Part shown: positions 1 to 8,913 of the stretch, one piece after another
Numbering within the stretch: the first letter of the stretch is position 1
Layout: each line of letters opens with the position of its first letter
Position numbers and translations under genes: made by a program
The notes under the pieces: model-generated
Databases searched by the model: none
What the model was told of the DNA's origin: nothing
The model's input: only the letters and a program-made list of their open reading frames with translations
Source: Nocardioides panaciterrulae
Lineage (GTDB): Bacteria > Actinomycetota > Actinomycetes > Propionibacteriales > Nocardioidaceae
Length of the DNA stretch: 64,000 bases
Assembly (NCBI RefSeq): GCF_013409645.1
Contig: NZ_JACCBG010000001.1
Location: 3,036,001-3,100,000, forward strand
Direction: 5' to 3'

Positions 1-20
1 CGAGCGCCCACTCGGCGTCC

Positions 21-476
21 TCAGAGCAGGTACGGCAGCTCCTGGGTGGCGAACCACGCGAGGTCGTCGTCCTCCCCAGACCGGTCCCCTGCTTGGTCCC
101 CGGCCTGATCCCCGGCGTCCTGGTCCCCGGCGTCCTCATCCTCGGTGTCGGCGTGGACCGCGGCGACCCGCTTGAGCACGAGGTCCACGGCCACGTCGAC
201 GAGCGTGGGGTCCTCCCCCGGCACGGGTACGACGTCGGGCACGTCGGCCGCCACGACGTACCGCCGGGGCCGGTCCTCGACCCCGCGCAGGGACCGCGAG
301 TCGGCCGCGGCGGCCATCATCGCGGCGTACTCGAGGGACTCCTCGTCGCCCTCCGGCCACTGCGCCCGCAGCGCGTCGGTCACGGCGTGCGCCCGCAGCG
401 GCCCGGCCAGGCGCCCCTCGGACTGCAGTGCCGCGAGCAGCGAGGAGGTGGCCGGCAGGTAGATCCGCACGCTCAC
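21..476 (-). CDS. DUF6912-like hypothetical protein
   Basis: A 151-residue protein beginning VSVRIYLPATSSLLAALQ, which matches my memory of the actinobacterial DUF6912 family; its function is unknown to me. It has no signal peptide or membrane segment and is probably cytoplasmic. The GTG start overlaps the TGA of the upstream acyltransferase by four bases (GTGA, 473-476), so the two are translationally coupled. The C-terminus is a low-complexity acidic stretch of repeated Asp-Gln-Ala-Gly units (about residues 113-140) encoded by an imperfect 12-base tandem repeat, and probably varies in length between strains. Family recognition comes from the N-terminal motif only. Confidence 0.8.
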   Translation of the reverse strand: MSVRIYLPATSSLLAALQSEGRLAGPLRAHAVTDALRAQWPEGDEESLEYAAMMAAAADSRSLRGVEDRPRRYVVAADVPDVVPVPGEDPTLVDVAVDLVLKRVAAVHADTEDEDAGDQDAGDQAGDQAGDRSGEDDDLAWFATQELPYLL

Positions 477-1978
477 GACCGCTCCCCCGCCTTCGACGAC
501 CCCGACGACCCCGACGACTTCGACGACCCGCCCGACCGGGCGGACCTGCCGCCGGGCGTGCGCCCACGCGGCGCCCGGGGGCGGGCTCCGGAGGTGGTGT
601 CGACCAGCTCGTCGAGCGCCTCGCGCAGGCAGGGCACCAGCAGGTCGGCGTCGGGCAGCAGGGCCCGGTCCGCGGTCAGCCCGTAGTAGACCCCGCCGTC
701 GTAGGACGTGACGCCGATCGCGAGGCCGTGCCCGGGCAGCAGCGGGGGCACCGGGTAGGTGCGGACCATCCGGGCGCCGGCGGCGTAGAGCGGCGACTGC
801 GGGCCGGGCACGTTGGTGACGCAGAGCTGGAAGCCGCGGCGCAGCTCCTCGGCGGCGACCCGGGAGCCGATGGCGTGGAAGGTCGCCGGGGCGAAGCCGG
901 CGATGCCGGCGAGCCGGTTGGCGGCGACGCCGCGTCCGGTCTCGCGGTGGGCGAGGAAGGAGTACGACACCTGGTGCAGCCGCACCACGGGGCTGGGCTC
1001 CCCGACCGGCAGGTCGACGAAGTGCGGCGCGATCTGGCTGCCGAGCGAGGTGGCCTCGCGCTCCTCGTCGATGACCGAGACCGGGGCCAGGGCGCGGATC
1101 TGGCGCAGCTCGCGCGAGGAGTCCGGCCGCGACATCAGCCAGGCGCGCAGCGCACCGGCGACGGTGGCGAGCACCACGTCGTTGACGGTGCTGCCGTGGA
1201 CCCGGCTCACCGCCCGGTGGTCGGCGAGCTCGGTGCGCACCGCCAGCACCCACCGCTGCTGGGACAGCGGCCCGTTGATCGGGGTCTCCCGCTCGGGGTC
1301 GTGGCCGGCGAGGCCGCCGACGACCCGGGAGGTACGCCGGCTCGCGGCGTCGGCGCTGCGCAGCAGCGACCCGGCCCGGCTGCGCACCGTGTCCAGGGCG
1401 GTGCGGGGGTGCAGGGCGGTGTCCCGCGCCGCCTCGAGCAGCAGCGCGGGCGCCGAGGCGGGCCGGCCCGGGCGCCACTCGTCGGCGCCGAGCTCCTTGG
1501 GCTCGGGCGAGGTGTCGAGCAGCACCTGGCCGAGGTCGACGGTGTGCACCCCGTCCACGAGCACCTGGTGGGACTTCGACAGCAGCGCCACCCGGCCGTC
1601 GGCGAGGCCCTCGACGAAGTACATCTCCCACAGCGGGCGGCTGCGGTCCAGGGGCCGGGACACGATGCGGGCGACGAGCTCGCGCAGCTGGTCGAGGCTG
1701 CCCGGCCGCGGCAGCGCGGAGCGGCGTACGTGGTAGGCGAGGTCGAAGTGCTCGTCGTCGACCCACACCGGGTTCGCGAGCCGGCCCGGCACGGTCCGGA
1801 TCCGCTGCCGGTAGCGCGGGACGAACGAGATCCGCTCCTCGATCAGGCGCAGCAGCCGGTCGTGGTCGAAGCCGGACTCACCCGGGTCGAAGACCTCGAC
1901 GGTGGCGTTGTGCATGGGCGTCGAGGGGGACTCGGCGGCCAGGAAGGCCACGTCCCGCGGCCGCAGCCGCTCGCTCAT
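473..1978 (-). CDS. WS/DGAT-family O-acyltransferase with altered active-site motif
   Basis: A 501-residue member of the wax ester synthase/acyl-CoA:diacylglycerol acyltransferase family, which esterifies long-chain alcohols or diacylglycerol with acyl-CoA to make storage lipid. The N-terminus (RPRDVAFLAAESPSTPMH) and the PLWEMYFVEGLADGR segment are typical, as is the C-terminal WSD-type domain with NVPGPQSPLYAAG. The expected HHxxxDG motif reads HQVLVDG at residues 137-143: the first His, Asp and Gly are kept but the second His, regarded as catalytic in this family, is Gln. The last 30 residues are Ser/Gly/Arg-rich. It is the first gene of a two-gene unit with the DUF6912-like gene. Family assignment is firm, but activity is uncertain. 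Confidence 0.9.
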   Translation of the reverse strand: MSERLRPRDVAFLAAESPSTPMHNATVEVFDPGESGFDHDRLLRLIEERISFVPRYRQRIRTVPGRLANPVWVDDEHFDLAYHVRRSALPRPGSLDQLRELVARIVSRPLDRSRPLWEMYFVEGLADGRVALLSKSHQVLVDGVHTVDLGQVLLDTSPEPKELGADEWRPGRPASAPALLLEAARDTALHPRTALDTVRSRAGSLLRSADAASRRTSRVVGGLAGHDPERETPINGPLSQQRWVLAVRTELADHRAVSRVHGSTVNDVVLATVAGALRAWLMSRPDSSRELRQIRALAPVSVIDEEREATSLGSQIAPHFVDLPVGEPSPVVRLHQVSYSFLAHRETGRGVAANRLAGIAGFAPATFHAIGSRVAAEELRRGFQLCVTNVPGPQSPLYAAGARMVRTYPVPPLLPGHGLAIGVTSYDGGVYYGLTADRALLPDADLLVPCLREALDELVDTTSGARPRAPRGRTPGGRSARSGGSSKSSGSSGSSKAGERS

Positions 1979-2114
1979 CTGTTGCCCTTTCGTCGCACCG
2001 GCCGGCCCGGGGGTGCCGGCCCGGTGACTGTCTCACCGTGGGATCCTGCCAGAGGCGACGGCGCGCCCGCGGGCCGTCCCCTCACGTGCTACCCACAAGT
2101 AAGGATCCTCACGC

Positions 2115-2477
2115 ATGCGTCGCGTCCTGGCCCTGGTCTTCGCCGCGTTCCTCGCCCTCGCGCTCGCCGGCTGCGGCGGCTCCTCGTCGGGCTCCTCCGG
2201 CTCGAGCACGACGCCGAAGGTGATCGAGGTGACCTTCTCCGGCGACTCGGTCACCCCGAACGGCGACCGCGTGCAGGTCTCGGTCGGCCAGCCGATCGAG
2301 CTGAAGGTGACCGCGGACGCGCCCGGCGAGATCCACGTGCACTCCTCCCCCGAGCAGGAGCTGTCCTACGACAAGGGCACCTCCACCGTGGACCTGCAGC
2401 CGATCGACAAGCCCGGCATCGTCGAGGTCGAGTCGCACGCGCTCGACAAGACCATCGTCCAGCTCGAGGTCCGCTGA
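2115..2477 (+). CDS. lipoprotein with cupredoxin-like domain
   Basis: A 120-residue exported lipoprotein. Residues 1-19 form a short signal peptide ending in the lipobox LAGC (Cys20), followed by a Gly/Ser linker and a compact beta-rich domain resembling cupredoxin-type folds (VSVGQPIELKVTADAPGEIH, then HVHSS). I do not see the full Cys/Met/His set of a blue copper site, so metal binding is only a possibility. An AAGG motif sits about ten bases before the ATG. The gene for a polytopic membrane protein starts one base after the stop, so the two probably form an operon and may act together at the outer face of the membrane. Confidence 0.8.
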   Translation: MRRVLALVFAAFLALALAGCGGSSSGSSGSSTTPKVIEVTFSGDSVTPNGDRVQVSVGQPIELKVTADAPGEIHVHSSPEQELSYDKGTSTVDLQPIDKPGIVEVESHALDKTIVQLEVR

Positions 2478-2478
2478 G

Positions 2479-3822
2479 GTGAGCCTCGGCCCGCTGCCGC
2501 TGGCCGCGGTGCCGTTCGCCCACGGCATCGGCGGCGCCAAGGACCTGCCGGTCTCCCCCGAGCTGGCGATCGCCGGCGCGGTGGCCGCGCTGGTGGTCTC
2601 GTTCACGGTGCTCGCGGTCGCGTGGCGCGAGCCGCGGTACGACGCCGCGACGTCCGGCCGGCCCGCGCCGGGCCGGTTGACCCGGATCGTCGACTCGGCG
2701 GCCTGGGCGGTGCTGTGGCGGGTCGTGGGGATGCTGCTGCTGGCCTACACCGCGATGACGGCGGTGCTCGGAAAGGACCTGGTCACCAACCCGCTGTTCG
2801 GCATCTTCTACGTCTGGTGGTGGGTCGGCCTGGTGCCGGCCTCGCTGCTGTTCGGCCCGGTCTGGAAGGCGATCAGCCCGGTGCGGACGATCCACCTGGC
2901 CATCGCCCGGGTCTCCCGCAGCGACCCGGAGCGCGGGATGTACGACTACCCCGAGAAGCTCGGCCACTGGCCCGCGGCGGTCGGGCTGTTCGCGTTCGTC
3001 TGGATGGAGCTGGTCTACCCGCACGCCGTCGAGCTGGGGCCGGTGCGGCTGTGGTGCGCGGTCTACCTGGCCGTGATGATCGTCGGCGGCGCGCTGTTCG
3101 GCAGCCGGTTCTTCGAGTACGCCGACCCCTTCGAGGTCTACTCCAGCCTGGTGGGCCGGCTCTCGGTGTGGGGCCGCCGCGACGGGCTGCTGGTGCTGCG
3201 CAGCCCGCTGGCCAACCTCGACACGGTCCCGGTGCGCCGCGGCCTGGTCGCCGTCGTCGCCGTGCTGTTCGGCAGCACGGCGTTCGACTCCTTCAAGGAC
3301 TCCGTCCCGTGGGTCACCCGCGTGCAGGACTCCCGGTGGCCGGCGTTCCTGCTCGACAACCTCGGGCTGCTCGGCTTCTGCCTCGTGGTCGGCCTGGTCT
3401 TCTCGCTGGGCTGCGTGCTCACCGGCGTCGGCGACGACCTGCGGCACCGCGAGCTGCCGAACCTGTTCGCCCACTCGGTGGTGCCGATCATCGTGGGCTA
3501 CATCTTCGCCCACTACCTGACCTACCTCGTCGAGGTCGGCCAGCAGACGCTGATCGAGGCCTCCGACCCGTTCGGCACCGGCAGCAACTGGTTCGGGACC
3601 GCGGACCTGGGCGTGAACTACTGGCTCTCCTACCACCCGACGTTCCTCGCCAGCCTCAAGGTGCTCTGCGTGGTGCTCGGCCACGTCGTCGGCGTGATCG
3701 CGGCGCACGACCGGGCGGTCCGCATCCTGCCCCGGCGCCACCAGCTCACCGGTCAGCTGCCGCTGCTGCTCGCGATGGTGGCCTTCACCGTGGGCGGGCT
3801 CTACCTGCTCTTCGCCGCCTGA
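2479..3822 (+). CDS. polytopic membrane protein, unknown function
   Basis: A 447-residue integral membrane protein with about eight hydrophobic segments and a conserved-looking start (VPFAHGIGGAKDLPVSPELA). I recall similar actinobacterial proteins being labelled 'fenitrothion hydrolase' by database transfer, but nothing in the sequence supports a hydrolase: it looks like a channel, transporter or assembly factor. The GTG start lies directly after the stop of the cupredoxin-like lipoprotein gene, so a joint envelope role, perhaps in metal handling, is plausible. The 3' end overlaps the convergent CpaE-like gene by 38 bases. Confidence 0.8.
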   Translation: MSLGPLPLAAVPFAHGIGGAKDLPVSPELAIAGAVAALVVSFTVLAVAWREPRYDAATSGRPAPGRLTRIVDSAAWAVLWRVVGMLLLAYTAMTAVLGKDLVTNPLFGIFYVWWWVGLVPASLLFGPVWKAISPVRTIHLAIARVSRSDPERGMYDYPEKLGHWPAAVGLFAFVWMELVYPHAVELGPVRLWCAVYLAVMIVGGALFGSRFFEYADPFEVYSSLVGRLSVWGRRDGLLVLRSPLANLDTVPVRRGLVAVVAVLFGSTAFDSFKDSVPWVTRVQDSRWPAFLLDNLGLLGFCLVVGLVFSLGCVLTGVGDDLRHRELPNLFAHSVVPIIVGYIFAHYLTYLVEVGQQTLIEASDPFGTGSNWFGTADLGVNYWLSYHPTFLASLKVLCVVLGHVVGVIAAHDRAVRILPRRHQLTGQLPLLLAMVAFTVGGLYLLFAA

Positions 3823-5146
3823 GCCGGGCCGGGGCGCGCGGCGCGGGCACCGAGCCGGACGGGCCGGGCGACCCCGGCGACGACCCCGGCGGCGAGCCCG
3901 AAGTCCCGGCCGTCCCCGCCGGCGCGAGCTCCGGGACCAGCGCGTCGACGACGGCCGCGACCGCGCGGGCCAGCGGGGAGTCCCCCACCTCGAGGAGCGT
4001 GCGACCGGCGACCAGCGCGCGGTCCACGGCGGCGCGGTCCTCGGGCAGGAAGTGCAGGTCGTGCACCCGCCCGAAGCCGGACACCATGCCGGCGAGCTCC
4101 TTCTCCGACCAGCCCAGCGTGGGCCGCATCCGGTTCACGACCACCCGCACCGGGCCGGTCAGCTCGCGCAGGTCCACCAGGCCGCGGGCCAGCCGGGAGA
4201 GCCCGACCGGGTCGGCGCTGCCGACCACGACCACCTCGTCGGCGACCTCGAGCGCGGCCAGCGTCAGCTGGTTGCGGGTGGGCCGGCCCAGGTCGGCCCC
4301 CGGGTCGGAGTCCAGGCCGAAGCCGGTGTCGACCACGACGAACCCCTGCTCGCGGCCGGCGTCCAGCAGCTCCTCCACGACGCCGGTCCGGACCTCGCTC
4401 CAGCGGTCGGGACGGGGCAGGCCGGTGATCACCGACAGGTGCGCGTCCAGGCTGCGCTGCACGCCGGCGAAGCCCTCGGCCAGGGTGCCGGCGGCGGCCA
4501 GCCGGGCCGCCGAGAGCAGTCCGGAGACCTCGTCCAGGATCCCGAGCTGCTGGGCGACGGCACCGCCGTACGGGTCCGCGTCGACGAGCACGGTGCGCAG
4601 CCGTCGCCGGGCGAGCTCCGCGGCCAGGCCGGCGGCCAGGGTGGTGCGGCCCGGAGCGCCGCCGGGGCCCCACACCGCGATCACGCGACCGGGCGGCACG
4701 TGCCCGACCGGCCCGGTGCCGGCCCGGGCTGCGGTGCCGGGCAGCGCGGGACCCGGCTGCCCCGGCTCGGCCCCGGCAGGCTCCGGAGCGGGCCGGTCGG
4801 CGGCGCAGACCGTCGCGGGCAGCGCGGCGAGGTCGGCCTCGAGCACGAGCGTGCGCAGCCCGATCCGCGCGGCCCGCAGCCGGGCCGCGTCGCCGTCGAG
4901 GCCGTCGGGCACCACCACGACCGGTTGCACGCCGTGGCGGCGCAGGTGCTCGGTGGCGGCGGCGTCCAGGCCCGGCGCGTCCAGACCGACCACGGCCACC
5001 CCCGCCTGCCCGGCCGTGGCGGCGGCGAGCAGGTCCGCGACGTCGACGCACCGCTTCAGCACCACGGTGCCGGGGTGCCCGCGGAGGTGCTCCAGCGCCC
5101 GGGACTCCCACGCCGCGCCGGCGGCCACGATCAGGACGACGACCAC
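3785..5146 (-). CDS. CpaE/MinD-like P-loop ATPase
   Basis: A 453-residue protein related to CpaE/TadZ and Soj/MinD ATPases, which localise Flp pili or other polar machinery. Residues 1-110 form a receiver-like domain lacking an obvious phosphoacceptor; a Pro/Ala-rich linker follows; the ATPase core begins at VIAVWGPGGAPGRTT (residues 155-169). The Walker A lysine is replaced by Arg (GPGGAPGRTT). LVDADPYGG and the FVVVDTGFG stretch correspond to later nucleotide-binding motifs. The GTG start at 5146 is three bases from the upstream SAF-domain gene. No other tad genes (tadA, tadB, pilin) are in the window, so this is an incomplete or repurposed module. Confidence 0.85.
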   Translation of the reverse strand: MVVVLIVAAGAAWESRALEHLRGHPGTVVLKRCVDVADLLAAATAGQAGVAVVGLDAPGLDAAATEHLRRHGVQPVVVVPDGLDGDAARLRAARIGLRTLVLEADLAALPATVCAADRPAPEPAGAEPGQPGPALPGTAARAGTGPVGHVPPGRVIAVWGPGGAPGRTTLAAGLAAELARRRLRTVLVDADPYGGAVAQQLGILDEVSGLLSAARLAAAGTLAEGFAGVQRSLDAHLSVITGLPRPDRWSEVRTGVVEELLDAGREQGFVVVDTGFGLDSDPGADLGRPTRNQLTLAALEVADEVVVVGSADPVGLSRLARGLVDLRELTGPVRVVVNRMRPTLGWSEKELAGMVSGFGRVHDLHFLPEDRAAVDRALVAGRTLLEVGDSPLARAVAAVVDALVPELAPAGTAGTSGSPPGSSPGSPGPSGSVPAPRAPARLRRRRAGRARPR

Positions 5147-5148
5147 GC

Positions 5149-5865
5149 TCAGTCCCGGCGGACCACGGTGAGGACCGGGGTGTCGGTGGAGCCGAGCAGC
5201 CGGAAGAACGCCCGGGCGTCCTGCTCGCCGACGGCCAGCACGAGCTGTCGCTTGCCGCTGGCGGTGAAGCCCTGGTCCGGCGGCGGGGCGGAGACCACCC
5301 GCACCGCGGACAGCGCCGGGCCGTCGCGCGCCCCGGACGGCCCGGACGCCCCGGACGGTCCGGGCGCCGCTCGGCGGCTGCCCGTGCCGGCGCCGAGGAG
5401 CCAGACGTCGACGACCGAGCCCGGGCCCACCGAGGGCGGCACCTGGTCGCCCTCGACGGCGACGGGCACCTCGAGGGTGTCGGTGCGGTCGGCGGCCCCG
5501 ATCGCGGCGCGCGGCAGCAGCTCGCCGGCCGACACGCCGCGGGCCAGGGTCAGGTCGGCGGGCAGCTGGTCGTCCACGGTGAAGTAGCCGGCACCGGTGT
5601 CGCCCTCGGCGAACCGCACCCGGGTCGCGGTCAGGTCCTCGGGCTGCACGGTCTCGCCGGCGGCGAGGTCCCGGTCCAGGGCCCACACCCGGGTGGTGTC
5701 GTCGGCGGCCCCGACCAGCCGGGCTCCGGCCACGACCGACACGGCGACGAGCAGGACACCGATCCACAGCCGTGGGTCGCGCCACCCGGCGCGGGGGGCC
5801 CTGGTCGCGGGCGGGCTCCCGGTCGCGCTCGTGGAGGTCGCGGGTGCCCCGAGGTCAGTGGCCAC
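5149..5865 (-). CDS. SAF-domain protein (CpaB/RcpC-like)
   Basis: A 238-residue membrane-anchored protein with one transmembrane helix (WIGVLLVAVSVVAGARLVGA, about residues 33-52) followed by a SAF domain (ALDRDLAAGETVQPEDLTAT) and an extracytoplasmic C-terminal region. This layout is typical of CpaB/RcpC, the periplasmic component of Flp pilus assembly. It directly precedes the CpaE-like ATPase gene, which fits. The GTG at 5865 gives a start consistent with the helix position; an in-frame ATG at 5934 would add 23 residues and cannot be excluded. It is divergent from the BldC-like gene. Confidence 0.82.
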   Translation of the reverse strand: MATDLGAPATSTSATGSPPATRAPRAGWRDPRLWIGVLLVAVSVVAGARLVGAADDTTRVWALDRDLAAGETVQPEDLTATRVRFAEGDTGAGYFTVDDQLPADLTLARGVSAGELLPRAAIGAADRTDTLEVPVAVEGDQVPPSVGPGSVVDVWLLGAGTGSRRAAPGPSGASGPSGARDGPALSAVRVVSAPPPDQGFTASGKRQLVLAVGEQDARAFFRLLGSTDTPVLTVVRRD

Positions 5866-5966
5866 GCCGCCATGATGCCGCTGAACGGCGGTCGGGTCAG
5901 CCGGTTCTCCACAACGGCCCCGGGTCGGTCCCACCGGCGTCCGGCGCGAGGTGCGAGCATGGGGGC

Positions 5967-6206
5967 ATGGCCGGCACGCCCCGATTCCTGACCCTGGCCG
6001 ACGTGGCCGAGGTCCTCAACACCTCCAGCGCCCAGGTCTACGCCCTGGTGCGCCGCGGGGACCTGCCGGCGATCAAGATCGGCGGCCGGGGGCAGTGGCG
6101 GGTCGAGTCGGCACAGCTCGAGGAGTTCATCGCGCGGATGTACGCCGAGACCCGCGACTTCGTCGACCAGCACCCGTTCGTGGAGGCCGACCAGGCCCCG
6201 GAGTGA
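5967..6206 (+). CDS. BldC/excisionase-type small DNA-binding protein
   Basis: A 79-residue MerR/excisionase-type helix-turn-helix protein. FLTLADVAEVLNTSSAQVYA is the HTH, followed by LVRRGDLPAIKIGGRGQWRV, the wing typical of HTH_17 proteins such as BldC of Streptomyces, a developmental regulator. There is no signal or membrane segment. The ATG at 5967 follows a G-rich stretch and gives the normal length for the family. The protein stands between the divergent SAF-domain gene and the convergent htrA gene, a position where mycobacteria have tatB downstream of htrA. Its target genes cannot be read from the sequence. Confidence 0.88.
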   Translation: MAGTPRFLTLADVAEVLNTSSAQVYALVRRGDLPAIKIGGRGQWRVESAQLEEFIARMYAETRDFVDQHPFVEADQAPE

Positions 6207-6242
6207 CCCCGGGCCAGCCCGCAACGGCCGGGGCGGCCCGGG

Positions 6243-7664
6243 TCAGCCGACCTCGGAGCCGAGCGTGACCGGCACCTTGAGCTGGTCGCCGTCGCGCTCG
6301 ACGGTGAACCGCACCGTCTCGCCGGGCTGGTGGGCGCGGATCGCCACGATCAGCGCGATCCCGTCGGTGACCCGTCGGCCGTCGACGGCGGTGATCACGT
6401 CGCCGTCCTCGAGGCCGGCCCGCTCCGCCGGGGTGCCGTGCAGCACCCTGGTCACCTGGGCGCCGGTGCCACCCTCCTCGCCGGTGCGCACCTGGGCACC
6501 GATGACCGGGTAGCGCGCCTCGCCGGTGCGCAGGATCTGGTCGGCGGTGACCTCGACCTGCTCGATCGGGATCGCGAAGCCCACCCCGATGTTGCCGGAC
6601 TCGCCGTCGGTGCCGCTGCCGGTGGTGGCGATCGCCGAGTTCACGCCCACCACCTGGCCCCGCAGGTTGACCAGCGGGCCGCCCGAGTTGCCGGGGTTGA
6701 TCGCCGCGTCGGTCTGGACCGCGTTGATGTACGACGACTCGCTGGCGCTGTCGCCGGTGGTGACCGGCCGGTGCAGGGCGCTGACGATCCCGGCCGTGAC
6801 GGTGGAGCTCAGCCCCAGCGGGGAGCCGAACGCGACCACGCCGTCGCCGACCCGGAGCGCCTGGGAGGCGCCGAGCGGGGCCGGCTTGAGCTGGCGGATC
6901 CCGTCGGCGTAGAGCACCGCGAGGTCGTAGACCGGGCTCCGCCCCACGAGCGTGGCCTCGTAGCGGTTGCCGTCCTGGTCGACGATCTCGATCGGGCCGT
7001 CGTCGGAGGCCGCGTCGGCGACGACATGGTTGTTGGTGATCACGTGGCCCTGACGGTCCAGCACGAAGCCGGAGCCGGTGGCGCCGCCCTTCTGGCCGGC
7101 GTACTCCGCCGAGATCTGGACCGTGCTCGGCAGCATCGACTGTGCGACAGCGGCCACCGAGCCCTTCCGGGCGCTCAGCGGCGGGGTCGAGACGGTGTCC
7201 ACCCCGGCGAGCCCGGAGCGCACGCTGCCCGGGTGCTGGGCGTTGAGGACGCTCTCGTAGGCCGCGCTGCCGAACACGCCGCCGACCACGCCCACCACCA
7301 GCGCGAGCGCGCACACCACCGGCCAGAGCGCGGCGGGCACCCTCCCGCGGGGCGCAGAAGGGGGCGCCGGGGCGGCCGGGAACGGTTCGTTGAGGTGGGG
7401 CGGCCCAAGAGGTGAGGGTCCGCCGGCCGGCTGGTGTCCCGGCTGGTGCGCCGGCGGCGGGTGGCCCGGCCAGTAGCCCGGCGGGGGCTGGTTCGTCGGG
7501 GGGAGCCACGACGGGGCGGCCGGCGGGCGGCCGGCGGACAACGGCCGCGTCGGCTCGGCGTCCGGCCCGACTTCCGGCCCCGCGTCCGGCCCCGCGTCCG
7601 GCCCGGTGTCGGGCCTCGGGTCGCTCTCGGGCTCGGGCGCGCGGCCCTCGTCGTCCTCGTTCAC
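6243..7664 (-). CDS. htrA: HtrA-family membrane-anchored serine protease with PDZ domain
   Basis: A 473-residue envelope-quality-control protease. Residues 1-110 form a long acidic then Pro-rich cytoplasmic region that opens with GPDAGPDAGP-type repeats. A transmembrane helix spans about 111-131, the trypsin-like domain about 165-355 and a PDZ domain the C-terminus (GLEDGDVITAVDGRRV). The catalytic triad is visible: His213 in ITNNHVV, Asp247 in YDLAVLY and Ser327 in GNSGGPL. It lies downstream of sigE and the anti-sigma gene on the same strand, as in mycobacteria, where SigE controls the envelope stress response. It is probably part of the SigE regulon, and could degrade misfolded exported protein or the anti-sigma factor. 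Confidence 0.95.
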   Translation of the reverse strand: MNEDDEGRAPEPESDPRPDTGPDAGPDAGPEVGPDAEPTRPLSAGRPPAAPSWLPPTNQPPPGYWPGHPPPAHQPGHQPAGGPSPLGPPHLNEPFPAAPAPPSAPRGRVPAALWPVVCALALVVGVVGGVFGSAAYESVLNAQHPGSVRSGLAGVDTVSTPPLSARKGSVAAVAQSMLPSTVQISAEYAGQKGGATGSGFVLDRQGHVITNNHVVADAASDDGPIEIVDQDGNRYEATLVGRSPVYDLAVLYADGIRQLKPAPLGASQALRVGDGVVAFGSPLGLSSTVTAGIVSALHRPVTTGDSASESSYINAVQTDAAINPGNSGGPLVNLRGQVVGVNSAIATTGSGTDGESGNIGVGFAIPIEQVEVTADQILRTGEARYPVIGAQVRTGEEGGTGAQVTRVLHGTPAERAGLEDGDVITAVDGRRVTDGIALIVAIRAHQPGETVRFTVERDGDQLKVPVTLGSEVG

Positions 7665-7729
7665 GCCCCTATCTTGGCGCGAACCCCGAAATCCGGTCGA
7701 ACGCGGTCGTGCCCGCGCCGGTCGGAGCC

Positions 7730-8269
7730 TCAGCGGGCGGCGCGCGAGGAGTGGGCGGCGGGGGTCGCGGAGGCGCCGACGCTGGGCATCCGGCTGGGCA
7801 CCCGGCTGGGCACCGGGCTGGGCACCGGGGCCACCAGCCGGGCGGTGGGCGGGTTGAGCTGGCTGACCGGCGCGCGCTGCTCCATGGTCGGGGCCTGAGC
7901 CGGCCCGACCCCGAGCACGAGGACGCCCATCACGGCCGCGCCCAGGGCACCGCCGCCGAGCGCGGCCAGCCCGGCGGTGCGGCGGGTGCCGGCCGGGCGG
8001 TGGTCCTCGAGGAACACGTCGGCGGCCACGGCCAGGCCACCACCGCCGGCACCGCCGCCACCGCCGAGCAGCGAGCCCTTGAGGTGGGCCGGGGCGTGCG
8101 CGCTACCGACGGAGAGCCCGGCCAGCCGGGTCTTGACCCAGCCCTCGCGCTCGATCAGGTCGCGGCACAGGTGGCAGGTGTGCACGTGCGACCAGGCCCG
8201 CTCGGTCTCCTCGGGGGAGAGCTGGCCGTCGAGCAGCGCGCTCACGCGGGAGCCGAGGTGTCCGATCAC
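7730..8269 (-). CDS. rseA: zinc-type anti-sigma factor (RseA-like)
   Basis: A 179-residue anti-sigma factor for the adjacent SigE. The N-terminus holds the zinc-associated anti-sigma signature HxxxCxxC (His28, Cys32, Cys35 in [14 protein letters not shown]), which typically binds the sigma factor and may sense oxidation. A Gly-rich linker leads to a hydrophobic segment ([19 protein letters not shown]), possibly a membrane anchor, and a Pro/Val/Ser-rich tail with repeated PSxVPSR units. Its GTG start overlaps the sigE stop (GTGA, 8266-8269), so synthesis is coupled. Its place between sigE and htrA matches the mycobacterial arrangement. Confidence 0.9.
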   Translation of the reverse strand: MIGHLGSRVSALLDGQLSPEETERAWSHVHTCHLCRDLIEREGWVKTRLAGLSVGSAHAPAHLKGSLLGGGGGAGGGGLAVAADVFLEDHRPAGTRRTAGLAALGGGALGAAVMGVLVLGVGPAQAPTMEQRAPVSQLNPPTARLVAPVPSPVPSRVPSRMPSVGASATPAAHSSRAAR

Positions 8270-8913
8270 GTCGCCGTCGCCTGTCCGGTGAGCCCGGTCA
8301 GCCCGCCGTCGGGGACCCGCGGTCCGGAGTAGCGGGCCCGTCCGGGGGCGGGCGCGCGGTGCGCCAGCGCGCTGCGCAGCATCGCGCGGCCGCGGTGGAT
8401 CCGGGACCGCACGGTGCCGAGCTTGGTGTCGAGGATCTCCGCGATCTCCTCGTAGGCGAGGCCCTCGACGTCGCACAGCACGACCGCGGCGCGGAAGTCC
8501 GGCGGCAGCGTCGCCAGCGCCCGCTCGATGTCGTCGTCGAAGGTCTGGTCGGCGTACGCCGCGTCCGGGCTGGGCGCCGAGCTCCTGAGGCGGTGGGCAC
8601 GCTCGTCGGAGAGCGCGTCGAACCTGATCCGCTGCTTGCGCCGGGCCTGGTCGAGGAAGAGGTTGGTGGTGATCCGGTGCAGCCAGCCCTCGAAGGTGCC
8701 CGGCGTGTAGGTGTCGAGGGAGCGGAAGACCCGGACGAACACCTCCTGGGTCAGGTCCTCGGCGTCCGGGCGGTTGCCGGTCAGCCGGTAGGCCAGCCGG
8801 TAGACGCGGTCGGAGTGCCGCTCGACGATCTGGTCCCAGGTCGGCACGCCCTCGACGGCAGCGTCGGCCTCGCCGTCGCCCTCGCCGGCGCCGGCGTGGT
8901 TCCTGGGGTCCAT
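8266..8913 (-). CDS. sigE: ECF RNA polymerase sigma factor SigE
   Basis: A 215-residue extracytoplasmic-function sigma factor. Region 2 ([20 protein letters not shown], then [10 protein letters not shown]) binds core polymerase and the -10 element. Region 4 ([20 protein letters not shown], then [20 protein letters not shown]) reads the -35 element. The zinc anti-sigma gene overlaps its stop by four bases, htrA lies next on the same strand, and a SAM-dependent methyltransferase is divergent. That is the gene context of mycobacterial sigE, so I use the symbol with some confidence. It should direct the response to surface, acid or oxidative stress. The 269-base gap upstream carries divergent promoters. 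Confidence 0.93.
   Translation of the reverse strand: MDPRNHAGAGEGDGEADAAVEGVPTWDQIVERHSDRVYRLAYRLTGNRPDAEDLTQEVFVRVFRSLDTYTPGTFEGWLHRITTNLFLDQARRKQRIRFDALSDERAHRLRSSAPSPDAAYADQTFDDDIERALATLPPDFRAAVVLCDVEGLAYEEIAEILDTKLGTVRSRIHRGRAMLRSALAHRAPAPGRARYSGPRVPDGGLTGLTGQATAT

Noticed and set aside
2479..3822. Fenitrothion hydrolase
   Set aside because: I recall this label from databases for similar proteins, but the sequence is a polytopic membrane protein without any hydrolase motif.
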